A stretch of 33,210 bases of DNA from Anaerolineae bacterium (lineage in GTDB: Bacteria; Chloroflexota; Anaerolineae; Aggregatilineales; Phototrophicaceae). The DNA is taken from the NCBI GenBank assembly GCA_012270545.1, contig JAAXID010000233.1, positions 4,535 through 37,744 on the forward strand, written 5' to 3'. Positions within the stretch are counted from its first letter, which is position 1; every line of letters starts with the position of its first letter. Of this stretch, positions 14,501 to 21,774 are shown piece after piece. The translations under genes and the position numbers were made by a program. Under the pieces are notes generated by a model. It was not told the DNA's origin. It did no database searches and saw only the letters and a program-made list of their open reading frames with translations.

Positions 14501-16286
14501 GCGGGATCTCCAGACGGATCAAGGTGGCGTCTTCTTCACGCCCCGCTGCTATCTCGGGCCGGCAGCCAATCAATACCTGCGAGGAGAACTGCGCCTGTTC
14601 GCGCTCGCGGTCGATCGACGGGTTCGTCACGACGGCGATCGTTTCTTTGAAGTAATCCGCCAGATTCTCGCGCGTATTGCTTATAGCAGCCAGCGGACCA
14701 TCCCAGCCAAGCGACCCGATCTGCTCTTTGGCATTCTCGGACAGCGCCTTTACGATCTCAACGTGATACCGTTCCCAGCCGAAGCCGGACATGACCGCCG
14801 CGTTGACTTTCACCGGCGAATCAGCCCAGGGCATTTCAGTCGCCTTTTTCTGCGTTTCGGCGCTACGTTCGAGAACGGCCACGGGCGCCGTCTGCGCCTG
14901 CAGTTGCCCGCCGCCATTCGATGTGGGGCGGATCGGGTAGTTGGCTGTTGGAGATGTGGTCGCCTCGTCCATGCCGGAGCGCCAAATGTTGCCCGACGAC
15001 AAATCGTAGGGCTGGCGATCGCGATATCTGCTGTAGACATATTCCTGAATCGCCGGATAGTTCAGCACCTGGATGGGCTGCCCTGTGTTGACCGTCATCG
15101 CGATTTTTTCGCCGGGCGCCATCGGTTTCGGACTGACCGACATGGAGTCCAAAGCGTAAACGCCGCGCTCGGAGGTGACAAAGTATTCCTTTTCCGTTTC
15201 GCCATACCAGAGGGGACGCAAGCCCAAGGCATCCACACTGAAGACCGCTTGATTGCCCAATCGCGCGACAACGGCGGCCGGACCTTGGGCGAAGGGCCCG
15301 AATGACTGTCGCAGCTCGGCATACATCTCGTGTATCTCGGGCGCAGTCTGAATCAGGTCATGCTCAAAAGGCGGGAAGATGTGCTCCATCGCCTCGATGA
15401 GATCCAGGCCGTGGCGCATGCAGAGCGCGTAAATCGTCCGGTCAACATCCTGGGAATCAGATCCGTTTTCCACCATCGGTATGTCGAGCATCTCGGATTC
15501 CAGCCGAAAGCGCGAGATCGTATTGAATTCGCCATTGTGCTCGATGAGATTGAAGGGTTGCGCCCGCTCGAAAATCGGATTGGTGTTGGTGCTGTAACGC
15601 GCATGTCCCATGGTTATGGACGACGCGTAATCGGGGTCGCGCAGTTCAGGATAATAGCGACGCAGTATCTCGATCGTTCCTTGTACCTTGTACACGACGC
15701 TGTGTGCCGAGAACGAGGGAAAGTGTATTTCGAGCTCGCTCTCCAATTGCACCTGCAGCTCAAATAGCGCGCGATCAAGTTGATCTGACGGGACCTGTCC
15801 ATTGATGCCGGCGATCTGCCAGAATACGGGCTCATTTGCCTCGGCGTTGGGACCCAGCACCTGCGGATTAACCCGTCCCGCGCGATCAAGCAGGATATGC
15901 AGGCCGACTTCGCTGATTTGGCGGCAAATCTGATCGACGATGTATTGGGCGCGCGTCCGGTCATGCGCCGGGATCATCACATGAGCGACCCAAAAGTTGC
16001 GGTCGGTCGCCAGCGACGAACGCAAGCCGGCTTCCGCCAGCCATTTCGTCCAAAGCTGGCGTGGAATATCAGTCATAACGCCGACGCCGTCGCCCTCGCC
16101 ATTGACATAGCCGGTTCGATGACCCATGCGAGCGAGCGCTTCAATTGTTCGCTTTACGTTGCCGTGCGTTGCCTGTCCGCCTTTGCGCACGGAACAGATC
16201 AACGCGCAGGCGTCGCGATGCTCCCGATCAATCGGGTGAAGGTCGGCGAAGGGATCGTGGCTGTGTAAATGGTGTACGTGAGACAT
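11583..16286 (-). CDS. gltB: Glutamate synthase large subunit (GOGAT)
   Basis: A 1567-residue enzyme that makes two glutamates from glutamine and 2-oxoglutarate. A class II glutamine amidotransferase domain comes first: the likely N-terminal nucleophile is C27 in HRDACALI, after a 26-residue His-rich propeptide, with later marks GHARYSTNT and EHNGEFNT. Then follow a variable linker with many S/T/P/Q/G residues (about 445-485), the central domain (YFKETIAVVTNPSIDRERE), the FMN barrel (MSFGSQGELAYRSYAEAA, GEGGQLPGYKV) and the C-terminal GxGxG beta-helix. The 3Fe-4S cysteines are C1160-x5-C1166-x4-C1171, with an extra C1163. No gltD lies in the window, so the electron donor (ferredoxin or a distant subunit) is open. 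It is flanked by two PucR-type genes. Confidence 0.95.
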   Translation of the reverse strand: MSHVHHLHSHDPFADLHPIDREHRDACALICSVRKGGQATHGNVKRTIEALARMGHRTGYVNGEGDGVGVMTDIPRQLWTKWLAEAGLRSSLATDRNFWVAHVMIPAHDRTRAQYIVDQICRQISEVGLHILLDRAGRVNPQVLGPNAEANEPVFWQIAGINGQVPSDQLDRALFELQVQLESELEIHFPSFSAHSVVYKVQGTIEILRRYYPELRDPDYASSITMGHARYSTNTNPIFERAQPFNLIEHNGEFNTISRFRLESEMLDIPMVENGSDSQDVDRTIYALCMRHGLDLIEAMEHIFPPFEHDLIQTAPEIHEMYAELRQSFGPFAQGPAAVVARLGNQAVFSVDALGLRPLWYGETEKEYFVTSERGVYALDSMSVSPKPMAPGEKIAMTVNTGQPIQVLNYPAIQEYVYSRYRDRQPYDLSSGNIWRSGMDEATTSPTANYPIRPTSNGGGQLQAQTAPVAVLERSAETQKKATEMPWADSPVKVNAAVMSGFGWERYHVEIVKALSENAKEQIGSLGWDGPLAAISNTRENLADYFKETIAVVTNPSIDREREQAQFSSQVLIGCRPEIAAGREEDATLIRLEIPLLLDAIPEFDDIERVRDIATKHGTMLIQDLATIFEGKVAFFSTGCPMDTTVDLAVESLQKRAVEAVLNGAQCIILDDSYIASGEELYIDPLLAIAAVDRALRLADHRPNLRRRVGLVIRTGALRDLHDLAICLSLGANALLPYAMYAVGLGTAPRGSRKPLIAEQVEASMGNALKAIHAGLQKITSTVGCHELRGYGHSFSSIGLSQKITDLLGTPNYFGSTGRGLTWTSVYDDAQERAQEFRGEVRARLKNPDRFYPKMWKKAEAVAHGELEFDEYTDTLLNLEENMPVSLRHILGLKESHEPVEPDDVDISINGYDMPVLISAMSFGSQGELAYRSYAEAAHLLNIICMNGEGGEIHDLLGRHPRNRGQQVASGRFGVNIAFLNAADYIEIKIGQGAKPGEGGQLPGYKVTEQIAAVRSTTPGIGLISPSNNHDLYSIEDLAQLIDELKTANPHAKVSVKLPVVPGIGIIAVGVAKAGADIITITGYTGGTGAARAHALRHVGLPAEIGVWLAHRHLIESGLRDDVELWVDGGMKSGRDVIKMVCLGANRVGFATLAMVALGCTICRGCQDGTCHVGITTHVKTKEEAEKRDFKAFRPFEERGSPHSIVTMFDALADDIRKWAGKMGVSNLQDIVGRADLLYQRSYHDRIDLSHLLRPVPHAHLTPAQPGGRRISRPRNTVSKQITDIVTEYVDKGEYELTYDDEQVMAMDRALGTHLAGAIKRQAVPQANRIRAINLSFSNSAIPGNGLAAFIDDPVNVLVEGGAQDGVGKCAAGSKVSILKGLNHNGRRLDGSVGKSFAYGAQGGLFIVQGDADTRACIRMSGADVVFGGEIVEPLNDSLGGLGARANLKGYAFEYMTSGRAVVLGDPGPWMCAGMTGGVVYQRVQPEMGLTIEAIRNRIASGSVVEIQPLDDDGHNDVRELLNEYIRTLEENHQSQAAEPLYSLLKRPNEHFVKIAPPEARKIVNES

Positions 16287-16578
16287 ATCTCACCCTTATA
16301 ATAAGTTGAGCCAGTCCTGCAATAATACCTGTTGCGAGGGGGAATCCAGAGCCATTCGGGCCTGGACCCGCGCAATATAATTTTGATGTTACCTCAAATC
16401 ATTAAATTATTCTACCCGGCTCGTCTCGCCGGAGCATTGCAAGATGTTATGGATAATATGCCCAATTGTCTGGGCAGTTTGTATAAAGAACGCCATATAT
16501 CCTTTATCGTTTGTCAACAGCAGCGTTGAAAAGGAGCTTGCCGTCCCGCTAGGACCAGGGGCTGGACATCGCCGCAGG
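16287..16578. other. Intergenic region between pucR-like gene 2 and gltB
   Basis: This AT-rich gap of 292 bases holds no convincing gene. It contains the perfect inverted repeat TGCCCA-ATTGTC-TGGGCA (16459-16476), the repeat ATAAAG/CTTTAT around 16483-16508, a short CCGGC/GCCGG hairpin (16416-16432), a minus-strand TTGACA (16512-16517) without a well-spaced partner, and the gltB promoter next to the start codon. It is a good candidate for binding by one or both PucR-like proteins. Confidence 0.5.
16295..16322 (-). promoter_or_regulatory. Putative gltB promoter, close to the start codon
   Basis: On the minus strand TTGCAG (16322-16317) and TATAAG (16300-16295) are 16 bases apart. Transcription would begin at about 16288, only one to three bases before the ATG at 16286, giving a nearly leaderless message. 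The bases AAGGGTGAG between could alternatively serve as a ribosome site for a message started further upstream. Confidence 0.4.
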
Positions 16579-18225
16579 CTAACCGAGGGACAAGAGTCGG
16601 CGAATCGTCAGCGCAAGGTGCAATGCCAATCGCGTCTCCGGTCGATTGAGGTCTATCCCGGCGATTTCATTGATGCGATTCATTCGATAAAGCAAGGTGT
16701 TGCGATGCACAATCAATGACTCGGCGGTTTGCGATAGATTGCCGTGGCAATTGAAGAAAGCCTCCAGCGTCTTAACCAGGTCGGCTTTTTGCCGCATGTC
16801 ATATTCGGTGAGCGTGGCCAAAGTAAGTTCACAAAATTCTGCCAGCTTGTCCCGATCGGACAGACTAAGGATCAGTTGATAGACACCCAGGTCGCCGATG
16901 AAGAGCGGGATATCGGTTTGCAGCCGCTCCGCCAATTCCTTCGCTTTTACAGCGTCGCGATAACTGGACCGCCACAGGTTTACCTCGCGCGCCACCTGGC
17001 CCAGCCCGATTGCGACTCGGTTGAGTGGATACTGCCGATTTATCTCCTGACTGAAGGCCTCTGAGAGCGCCAGACTGTGATCGATTGGATCGTCAAAGTC
17101 AGTGGCGTGAAAAACAACGACTTCGCCTTCTCGCTCGCGTATCCATACCAGCGCCGCCGCCTGCTGTAGCGCGATGATCGCATTGACGATCGTTTCGAGT
17201 CGCCTTAGCGACGGCTGGTTGTCGCCGCGCCAGGAAAGCGCGAACGCAACATGGGTCCGCCTCATATCGTGCTCGAAGCGCTCGCCTTGGCGGATGGCTT
17301 CCTGTTGACTGACATCGCCCAGCAAGAGCCGATCCAGAAACGTGCCGCGCAATCGCTTTTCGGTCTCGTTGACCGCTTTCTGCTTGGCCATTTCTAGGGC
17401 GCAAGCGGCGGCGCCGTGTTCGCAGACGAGCTGGTCAATCTCGTCGAGATCGCTCTCGCGCCCGATGAGCGACAAGTAGCCCCGCCCCAGGCTCTTGGTG
17501 ATTATTGGCGCCACCAGCCTCGCGACGCCGGATACTGGCAAAGCTTGCATCAGAACTGGCGGATCCACTTCGACAACGCGATGCCGATCGTGAAGCTCGA
17601 CCGGCAAGTTGTCCTGCTTCTTGAGAAAAAACTCGATATCATCCCAGATGCCAGCGAATTCCGGCTGCAGTTTATGTGACAGGGGATGCAGCCGCTTGTC
17701 GTGTACGATCACTGTCTTTTTTGTCAGTCGTGCCATTGCGGCCAGCAGCCCGTCCATGCCTTCGTTGCCCGATGATATCTGGGTGAGTTGACGATAAATC
17801 TGTGTGCCGCGTCTTTCAATTTGACCTTTGCGGTTCACCAGCAGGCTAATGATCGATCTCTCGACTTCGCGAATTCGAATGTCGTTGGGCATCGCCATGA
17901 CGGGCATATCGCGCGACTTCGATTCGGCCAGCGCTGTCGTGCTCACCTGGCCGCAAAAGATGACGGCTGAGGCGCCAGCCTGGGCCGCCCATTGCACGAG
18001 TTCAGTGTCGTTATGCGCCTTCGGTGGATTGCTCACGGACGCGACCAATATGAGCTCGCGCTTTTGCACAGACTTTGACGCGATGTCATCTTCTGGATGA
18101 ATGATTGTGGTCCAGGACACCGGTCGATCAAGCAGACCCTCGCCCGAAAGCACATGCGTACTCAATGGAAGCGTGAGTTTGCGTATTTCTTCAATCGTGA
18201 GTTCCTGCGTATGTGTAATGCTCAT
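16579..18225 (-). CDS. PucR-family transcriptional regulator (2)
   Basis: A 548-residue regulator. The N-terminal PucR domain spans about residues 10-130 and includes VLSGEGLLDRPVSWTTIIHP and the strand ELILVASV. A middle sensory and GGDEF-like region follows, and the C-terminal helix-turn-helix is FFNCHGNLSQTAESLIVHRN followed by TLLYRMNRI near residue 500. It has the same layout as pucR-like gene 1 but is clearly diverged, so the two are probably not a recent duplication. It is transcribed in the same direction as gltB and lies directly upstream of it, with a membrane-protein gene 33 bases ahead of its own start. Control of gltB is likely but inferred from position only. Confidence 0.87.
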   Translation of the reverse strand: MSITHTQELTIEEIRKLTLPLSTHVLSGEGLLDRPVSWTTIIHPEDDIASKSVQKRELILVASVSNPPKAHNDTELVQWAAQAGASAVIFCGQVSTTALAESKSRDMPVMAMPNDIRIREVERSIISLLVNRKGQIERRGTQIYRQLTQISSGNEGMDGLLAAMARLTKKTVIVHDKRLHPLSHKLQPEFAGIWDDIEFFLKKQDNLPVELHDRHRVVEVDPPVLMQALPVSGVARLVAPIITKSLGRGYLSLIGRESDLDEIDQLVCEHGAAACALEMAKQKAVNETEKRLRGTFLDRLLLGDVSQQEAIRQGERFEHDMRRTHVAFALSWRGDNQPSLRRLETIVNAIIALQQAAALVWIREREGEVVVFHATDFDDPIDHSLALSEAFSQEINRQYPLNRVAIGLGQVAREVNLWRSSYRDAVKAKELAERLQTDIPLFIGDLGVYQLILSLSDRDKLAEFCELTLATLTEYDMRQKADLVKTLEAFFNCHGNLSQTAESLIVHRNTLLYRMNRINEIAGIDLNRPETRLALHLALTIRRLLSLG

Positions 18226-18258
18226 CTTGCGGTCCGTTACTCTCTATGCGGCAGGCAG

Positions 18259-18609
18259 TCAGGTCTCACGAGTGAAGACGCCAGCGCCAACGACGAAGAT
18301 TGCGCTGAGAATTACGACCAGCGACAAGTCAAGGTCAGGCCGGCTCAGGAAACTGAAGCCCGCTATCACAAGCAGCAGCGTTCCCGCAACCCAGGTCGAA
18401 TACGCAACGCGAAACCCCCGACGATACTGCAGAAAGCCGGAGAAGATCAAAATGAGGCCCGTGGCCAAGGGTGTGATGCCGTTGTGCAAGGTCAGCCAAT
18501 TGGGAAGGACGCCGCTGATGACTATAACACCGACTATGCCGAACCAAGTCAATCGCTCGATTCGATGTTCGTCCGCTGACTTCGATTCAATTGCTGTATC
18601 TGTTGCCAT
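18259..18609 (-). CDS. Small four-helix membrane protein of unknown function
   Basis: A 116-residue protein with a short polar N-terminus and four hydrophobic segments: LTWFGIVGVIVISGVL (about 19-34), ITPLATGLILIFSGFL (about 45-60), a third starting near STWVAGTLLLVIAGFSFL (about 71-88) and LSLVVILSAIFVVGAGVF (about 95-112). It is not a transporter family that I recognise. I chose the ATG at 18609 (MATDTAIESKSADEH) rather than an upstream start because the longer frame would overlap the promoter at 18686. It probably heads a two-gene transcript with the second PucR-like gene, and might pass a signal to it, but no sequence evidence supports this. Confidence 0.65.
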   Translation of the reverse strand: MATDTAIESKSADEHRIERLTWFGIVGVIVISGVLPNWLTLHNGITPLATGLILIFSGFLQYRRGFRVAYSTWVAGTLLLVIAGFSFLSRPDLDLSLVVILSAIFVVGAGVFTRET

Positions 18610-18685
18610 GCTTACGCATCTTGCTCCAAGTAATTGCGCAACCTCATACTTGGTCGCCGGGGATTGCAGCGCAACCTTTGGACAT

Positions 18686-18691
18686 ATTATA
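18686..18691 (-). promoter_or_regulatory. Putative -10 box for the membrane protein/pucR-like gene 2 unit
   Basis: The minus strand carries a perfect TATAAT at 18691-18686, about 70 bases before the start codon at 18609. No clear -35 box is present at the right distance. CTTTG and CAAAG flank the box as an inverted repeat (18676-18696 on the plus strand), which may be a regulator site. Confidence 0.35.
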
Positions 18692-18823
18692 CAAAGTCCT
18701 ATATACATTGCCTAGAAAGCGACCGCCAGACAAGGGGCCTTTCCGCTGAGGAATTTGCCAGGCGCAGATTATGTCAATGGCGACAGAATAGGACCCGATT
18801 GGCCGCAGTTTGCGCTGTGGGAG

Positions 18824-19246
18824 TCAAGCGCTGCTATCGCCGATGAGCCTGCTGCAGGCGCCTTCCCAGTCTGCCGGATCGCGCGTTAGCTTGTTGATTT
18901 GAATGTCGGCGAAGTGTGGATAGAGCTTGATCATTGTCGCCGGCAATCTGTCCCACTTCTCATCCCGCAAAAGCTCTTCAATGGCATCGGCCATCAGCGA
19001 GGCCCACCACCATTTCTGTTGAAAGTCGTCAGCTTTTTTCCAGTAGCCGCGCTTTTCCCAGGCGCGAATCGATTCTTCGACCGTTTCGTCGACGCCGCGC
19101 AAGCAATAGACGAGCATGGCGACCATATCTCGCGTTTGCTGATTGACTTCGCGTTGTTGGCTGAGATGGCGCAGTATCTCGGCGCTCGTGCGCATGTGGG
19201 CTTTGCGGCGTTTGCCCGGACTGTTGGTGTTGATCACCCGCGCCAC
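18824..19246 (-). CDS. Unknown helical protein, third gene of the unknown operon
   Basis: A 140-residue protein, mostly alpha-helical and without membrane segments. The start is a GTG at 19246, supported by AAAGG seven bases upstream and by position, three bases after the stop of the gene before it. A basic N-terminus (SPGKRRKAHMRTSAEIL) is followed by a helix rich in hydrophobic residues (TRDMVAMLVYCLRGVDETVE) and a Trp-rich stretch (QQKWWWASLMADAIEELL). The basic start would suit nucleic-acid contact, but no known fold is evident. I do not recognise the family. Its tight linkage with the two genes upstream suggests a shared complex or pathway. Confidence 0.7.
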   Translation of the reverse strand: MARVINTNSPGKRRKAHMRTSAEILRHLSQQREVNQQTRDMVAMLVYCLRGVDETVEESIRAWEKRGYWKKADDFQQKWWWASLMADAIEELLRDEKWDRLPATMIKLYPHFADIQINKLTRDPADWEGACSRLIGDSSA

Positions 19247-19249
19247 AGT

Positions 19250-19690
19250 TTAGCCTTTGATCCCGTCAGTCGGATGATGCGGACGGATGCCACGGTAAAT
19301 CCGAAGGCCGCCGATTGTTTTGAGGATCGTCGCGGCGTCGCGTCTGGTGCGTTCCGCCAGTTCAAGCGCATTGAGCGGGTCATTGCCATTGACGAGCAGC
19401 GCGCGAAAAACGCTGTCAATCAGGCCGATATGTCCGGTAATGAAGTCTTCGCGCGTAGCCGACTCGCGGATTGCCAAGCCGAGCGCATCCATCTGAAATA
19501 CTTCGCCCGTCTCCGGATCGACGTAGTCAAACAATTCTTCCAGATCTGTATGCTCGAGCGCCTTCTGCTGATCGGGCGTCAAATGCGTGAGCAGGTAGAT
19601 TTGCAGATCATCGCGACTCTGCTCCCACCAATCATAATCGATATAGAACTTGGTCTCGACGCTGGGCTTGATGAGATAGTTGAGCGGCAT
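19250..19690 (-). CDS. Unknown protein with winged-helix-like C-terminus, second gene of the unknown operon
   Basis: A 146-residue protein that I cannot assign. The ATG at 19690 is chosen because GGGAGG lies eight bases upstream; the frame is open further but would overlap the end of the preceding gene. The N-terminal half is aromatic-rich (KFYIDYDWWEQSRDDLQIYL) and acidic. The C-terminal half reads like a winged helix: SVFRALLVNGNDPLNALELA, then a second helix RTRRDAATILKTIGG and a possible wing LRIYRGIRP. That arrangement (A-L-L-x-N-G-x-x-P-L-x-x-x-E-L-A) is common in DNA-binding wHTH domains. It sits 16 bases after the stop of the 525-residue gene and 3 bases before the next gene. Confidence 0.7.
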   Translation of the reverse strand: MPLNYLIKPSVETKFYIDYDWWEQSRDDLQIYLLTHLTPDQQKALEHTDLEELFDYVDPETGEVFQMDALGLAIRESATREDFITGHIGLIDSVFRALLVNGNDPLNALELAERTRRDAATILKTIGGLRIYRGIRPHHPTDGIKG

Positions 19691-19706
19691 TCGCCATGCC
19701 TCCCGG

Positions 19707-21284
19707 CTAAATGCTGGGTTTCCAGTAGTTACCGCCGACGTACTCAAACTCCGGATTAGAAATGAGCGTGGCAAACATTGGACCCGGCGGGCAGCGGCGC
19801 AAAATGTTCAGCGTGCTGTACAAGACTTTGGAATGTACTGTACCTTGCGGGTTCTGCCGGCTCAACTCGCCGAGCAGGCTGCGCAGCAGTTCAGACAAGG
19901 TCACTCGCTTGGACTGAATATCCTTGCCGAGTTTGTCAACCTCCGGCAGATTGTTGACCCCGACAATGATGTGTTCGTCATAGTCCGCGCCGATCGCGCG
20001 TTTAGCGGTTTGGAAACGAAGCCGATCGTTTTCCGTCCGCTCGACCAGGGGGATCCATTCGGTGCGCGGCCGGTAATCGTCAAATTCTATTTCGATGCGG
20101 CTGGGGGCCTCCGTGCGATTCAAGTAAACGTAGGCGCCTACCGGTAGATGATGCTTCTGGAAAATCGGCGCCAGCCCGAATACGTATTTGAATTCGTGCA
20201 CCACCCAGCAGGGAAATTCCTGTTTGTCAATCGCATCGACTATGGTGATAGCGATACGTGGGGTTTTGGCAGCGGGGAAGATGTACTTGGTCTCGGAATT
20301 GATTGGCAGTGTACCGACGCGCCTGTGCGGATAAGTCAACGTCAGCATGACCTCGTCTTCGGGCGGCGGCGACGTGATCGGCGAATGCTCATCATCCAGG
20401 TCATACTCCAATTGCAGCATATCGCCGGTCAGCAGCGCGCGGTCATAGTCAATGGGCTGATACTGCAGGATCGCTGGGACCTGCCGCACCATTCGCGGCA
20501 GCAGCCACGTAAGATGCCAAAGGACTTGGCCCGCCGCTCCGACTTCGTCGAAGCGCTCATCTTCATTCATGGCGTAATTGAGCGAAAAGATCTGCAATGG
20601 TGTAGGCGCGCCTCCCAGCCCGCCGATTTCTTTCAAAATCCGCTCGGTCTCCAGCGGACCGCCCTCGTACATGTCGAGCACTGCTTCCGCCAAATGCAAA
20701 TGACCGATATCAACTTCTACCATTAGCTCGCGCACGAACCAGGTGCCGGCGATGCGCACCAAATCGGGATTGCGCTCCAGGGCGTCGTTTACTTGTTCAA
20801 CAATGGTCGTGGACGGATCGTTGAGAATGTCATCTATCGTGTAATTGGTGTCCACCTGGCTGGGGTGCCGGTTCAAGTCTTGGTCATTGAGCGGATGCTC
20901 GGCCTCGTACTCGACCACGAACTCTCGCCCACCGTTCTCGCATTCGCGGCTGTCCTCGTCGAAGCTGACGGTCGCAATCTTGAGCGGCGTCAGATCGGTG
21001 CTTTGCCCGGTCCTCAGGCGGACGACGCTGGCAGTCGCGTAATCAAATTGCGAAAATGTCAGCCGATCGCCAACTTCAAAACTGTCCGCCGGTCGGTAAA
21101 TCTTTGTCCCCTGATATTGCTCCCGCAATTGCTGGCGCAAGGTATCTTCACGCTTCCTGATGATCTCTGTTGCGAGTTGTACCGCGGAGAGGGGCGTTTC
21201 TTTATCCAGCAAGAGGTTGGTGATGCCATCGATGTCTTCAGCGCCGATTGAAAAGCTATATGCCCAATGTTGTGCCGGGAGCAA
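19707..21284 (-). CDS. Unknown 525-residue protein with helix-turn-helix-like ends, first gene of the unknown operon
   Basis: A large soluble protein starting with TTG at 21284, supported by GAGAGGTG six bases upstream and by the lack of another near in-frame start. Near the N-terminus, LLLDKETPLSAVQLATEIIR (residues 25-44) resembles the HARE-HTH type of winged helix. The C-terminus (about 460-525) has the same plan: LSELLRSLLGELSRQNPQG, then PPGPMFATLISNPEFEYVGG and NYWKP, as in HARE-HTH domains that end in a wing with a Trp. In between is a long region with beta-rich stretches (REFVVEYEAEHPLN, MLTLTYPHRRVGTLP, SRIEIEFDDYRPRTEWIPLV). No enzymatic motif is visible. It is divergent from the rpmH operon. 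Confidence 0.7.
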   Translation of the reverse strand: MLPAQHWAYSFSIGAEDIDGITNLLLDKETPLSAVQLATEIIRKREDTLRQQLREQYQGTKIYRPADSFEVGDRLTFSQFDYATASVVRLRTGQSTDLTPLKIATVSFDEDSRECENGGREFVVEYEAEHPLNDQDLNRHPSQVDTNYTIDDILNDPSTTIVEQVNDALERNPDLVRIAGTWFVRELMVEVDIGHLHLAEAVLDMYEGGPLETERILKEIGGLGGAPTPLQIFSLNYAMNEDERFDEVGAAGQVLWHLTWLLPRMVRQVPAILQYQPIDYDRALLTGDMLQLEYDLDDEHSPITSPPPEDEVMLTLTYPHRRVGTLPINSETKYIFPAAKTPRIAITIVDAIDKQEFPCWVVHEFKYVFGLAPIFQKHHLPVGAYVYLNRTEAPSRIEIEFDDYRPRTEWIPLVERTENDRLRFQTAKRAIGADYDEHIIVGVNNLPEVDKLGKDIQSKRVTLSELLRSLLGELSRQNPQGTVHSKVLYSTLNILRRCPPGPMFATLISNPEFEYVGGNYWKPSI

Positions 21285-21591
21285 GGCGAGGCACCTCTCT
21301 CAATTGCTCAATCTATGTATAATGTCGGCGCAAGCTGTTATCAGCGGGATAGCTGGTACTTTGACGCTGCAATCCTACTGTATCATTGCGGAGTCAGTCA
21401 AGCGGCACTTGTACGAACATCGTGCTTTGCAAGGGCGTGCTGGGCTGAATTGCGCTGCGCGCAAATTGGCCAACTTTATGCGGAGTCATCTGGCTGGACT
21501 ACTGAGGCTCAAGCCGCGGTTGACCGTCCGATGTTGCTGGACTATACTTGCCGCTTGTGATGCAAGAGGACACGAGATAGAGGCTTGATCA
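21285..21591. other. Divergent intergenic region between the unknown operon and rpmH
   Basis: These 307 bases hold no convincing gene; short open frames here have no binding site or recognisable protein. The plus strand carries the rpmH promoter (21520-21548). On the minus strand TATACA at about 21320-21315, with a weak CTGATA 17 bases ahead, may serve the unknown operon, which begins about 25 bases further on. I found no DnaA boxes of the TTATCCACA type, so an origin of replication is not supported although rpmH often lies near one. Confidence 0.5.
21520..21548 (+). promoter_or_regulatory. Promoter of the rpmH-rnpA-yidD-yidC-jag operon
   Basis: TTGACC at 21520-21525 and TATACT at 21543-21548 are 17 bases apart; each matches consensus at 5 of 6 positions. 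Transcription would begin near 21555, about 37 bases before the rpmH ATG. AGAGG eight bases before that ATG gives a usable ribosome site. Confidence 0.7.
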
Positions 21592-21771
21592 ATGTCGACC
21601 AAACGTACCTGGCAGCCAAAGGTTCGCCGGCGAAAACGCGTGCATGGATTTCGCAAGCGCATGAGTACGCGGGGTGGGCGGCGCGTTCTCAAGGCACGTC
21701 GCCTGCGCGGCCGGCACAAACTTGCCGTAAGGCCTAACCATGTTAAGAAGACTAACTGGAACGCCAGCTAG
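21592..21771 (+). CDS. rpmH: 50S ribosomal protein L34
   Basis: A 59-residue very basic protein. It starts [20 protein letters not shown] and continues with [20 protein letters not shown], which is the L34 signature of the large ribosomal subunit. Most bacterial L34 proteins have about 44-47 residues; here the C-terminus carries an extra stretch [18 protein letters not shown]. The stop TAG is followed three bases later by the rnpA ATG. It is the first gene of the operon driven from 21520. Confidence 0.95.
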   Translation: MSTKRTWQPKVRRRKRVHGFRKRMSTRGGRRVLKARRLRGRHKLAVRPNHVKKTNWNAS

Positions 21772-21774
21772 TTG

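Noticed and set aside
14418..15305. Long open frame of 295 codons on the plus strand inside gltB
   Set aside because: It is antisense to the conserved amidotransferase and central domains of gltB, has no ribosome site and no recognisable protein; codon bias of gltB explains it.
21160..21588. Open frame of 142 codons on the plus strand before rpmH
   Set aside because: It starts inside the 525-residue gene on the other strand, runs through the promoter of rpmH and has Cys-rich, pattern-free sequence.
21285..21591. Possible replication origin near rpmH
   Set aside because: No TTATCCACA-like DnaA boxes, no AT-rich unwinding repeats, and no dnaA gene in the window.
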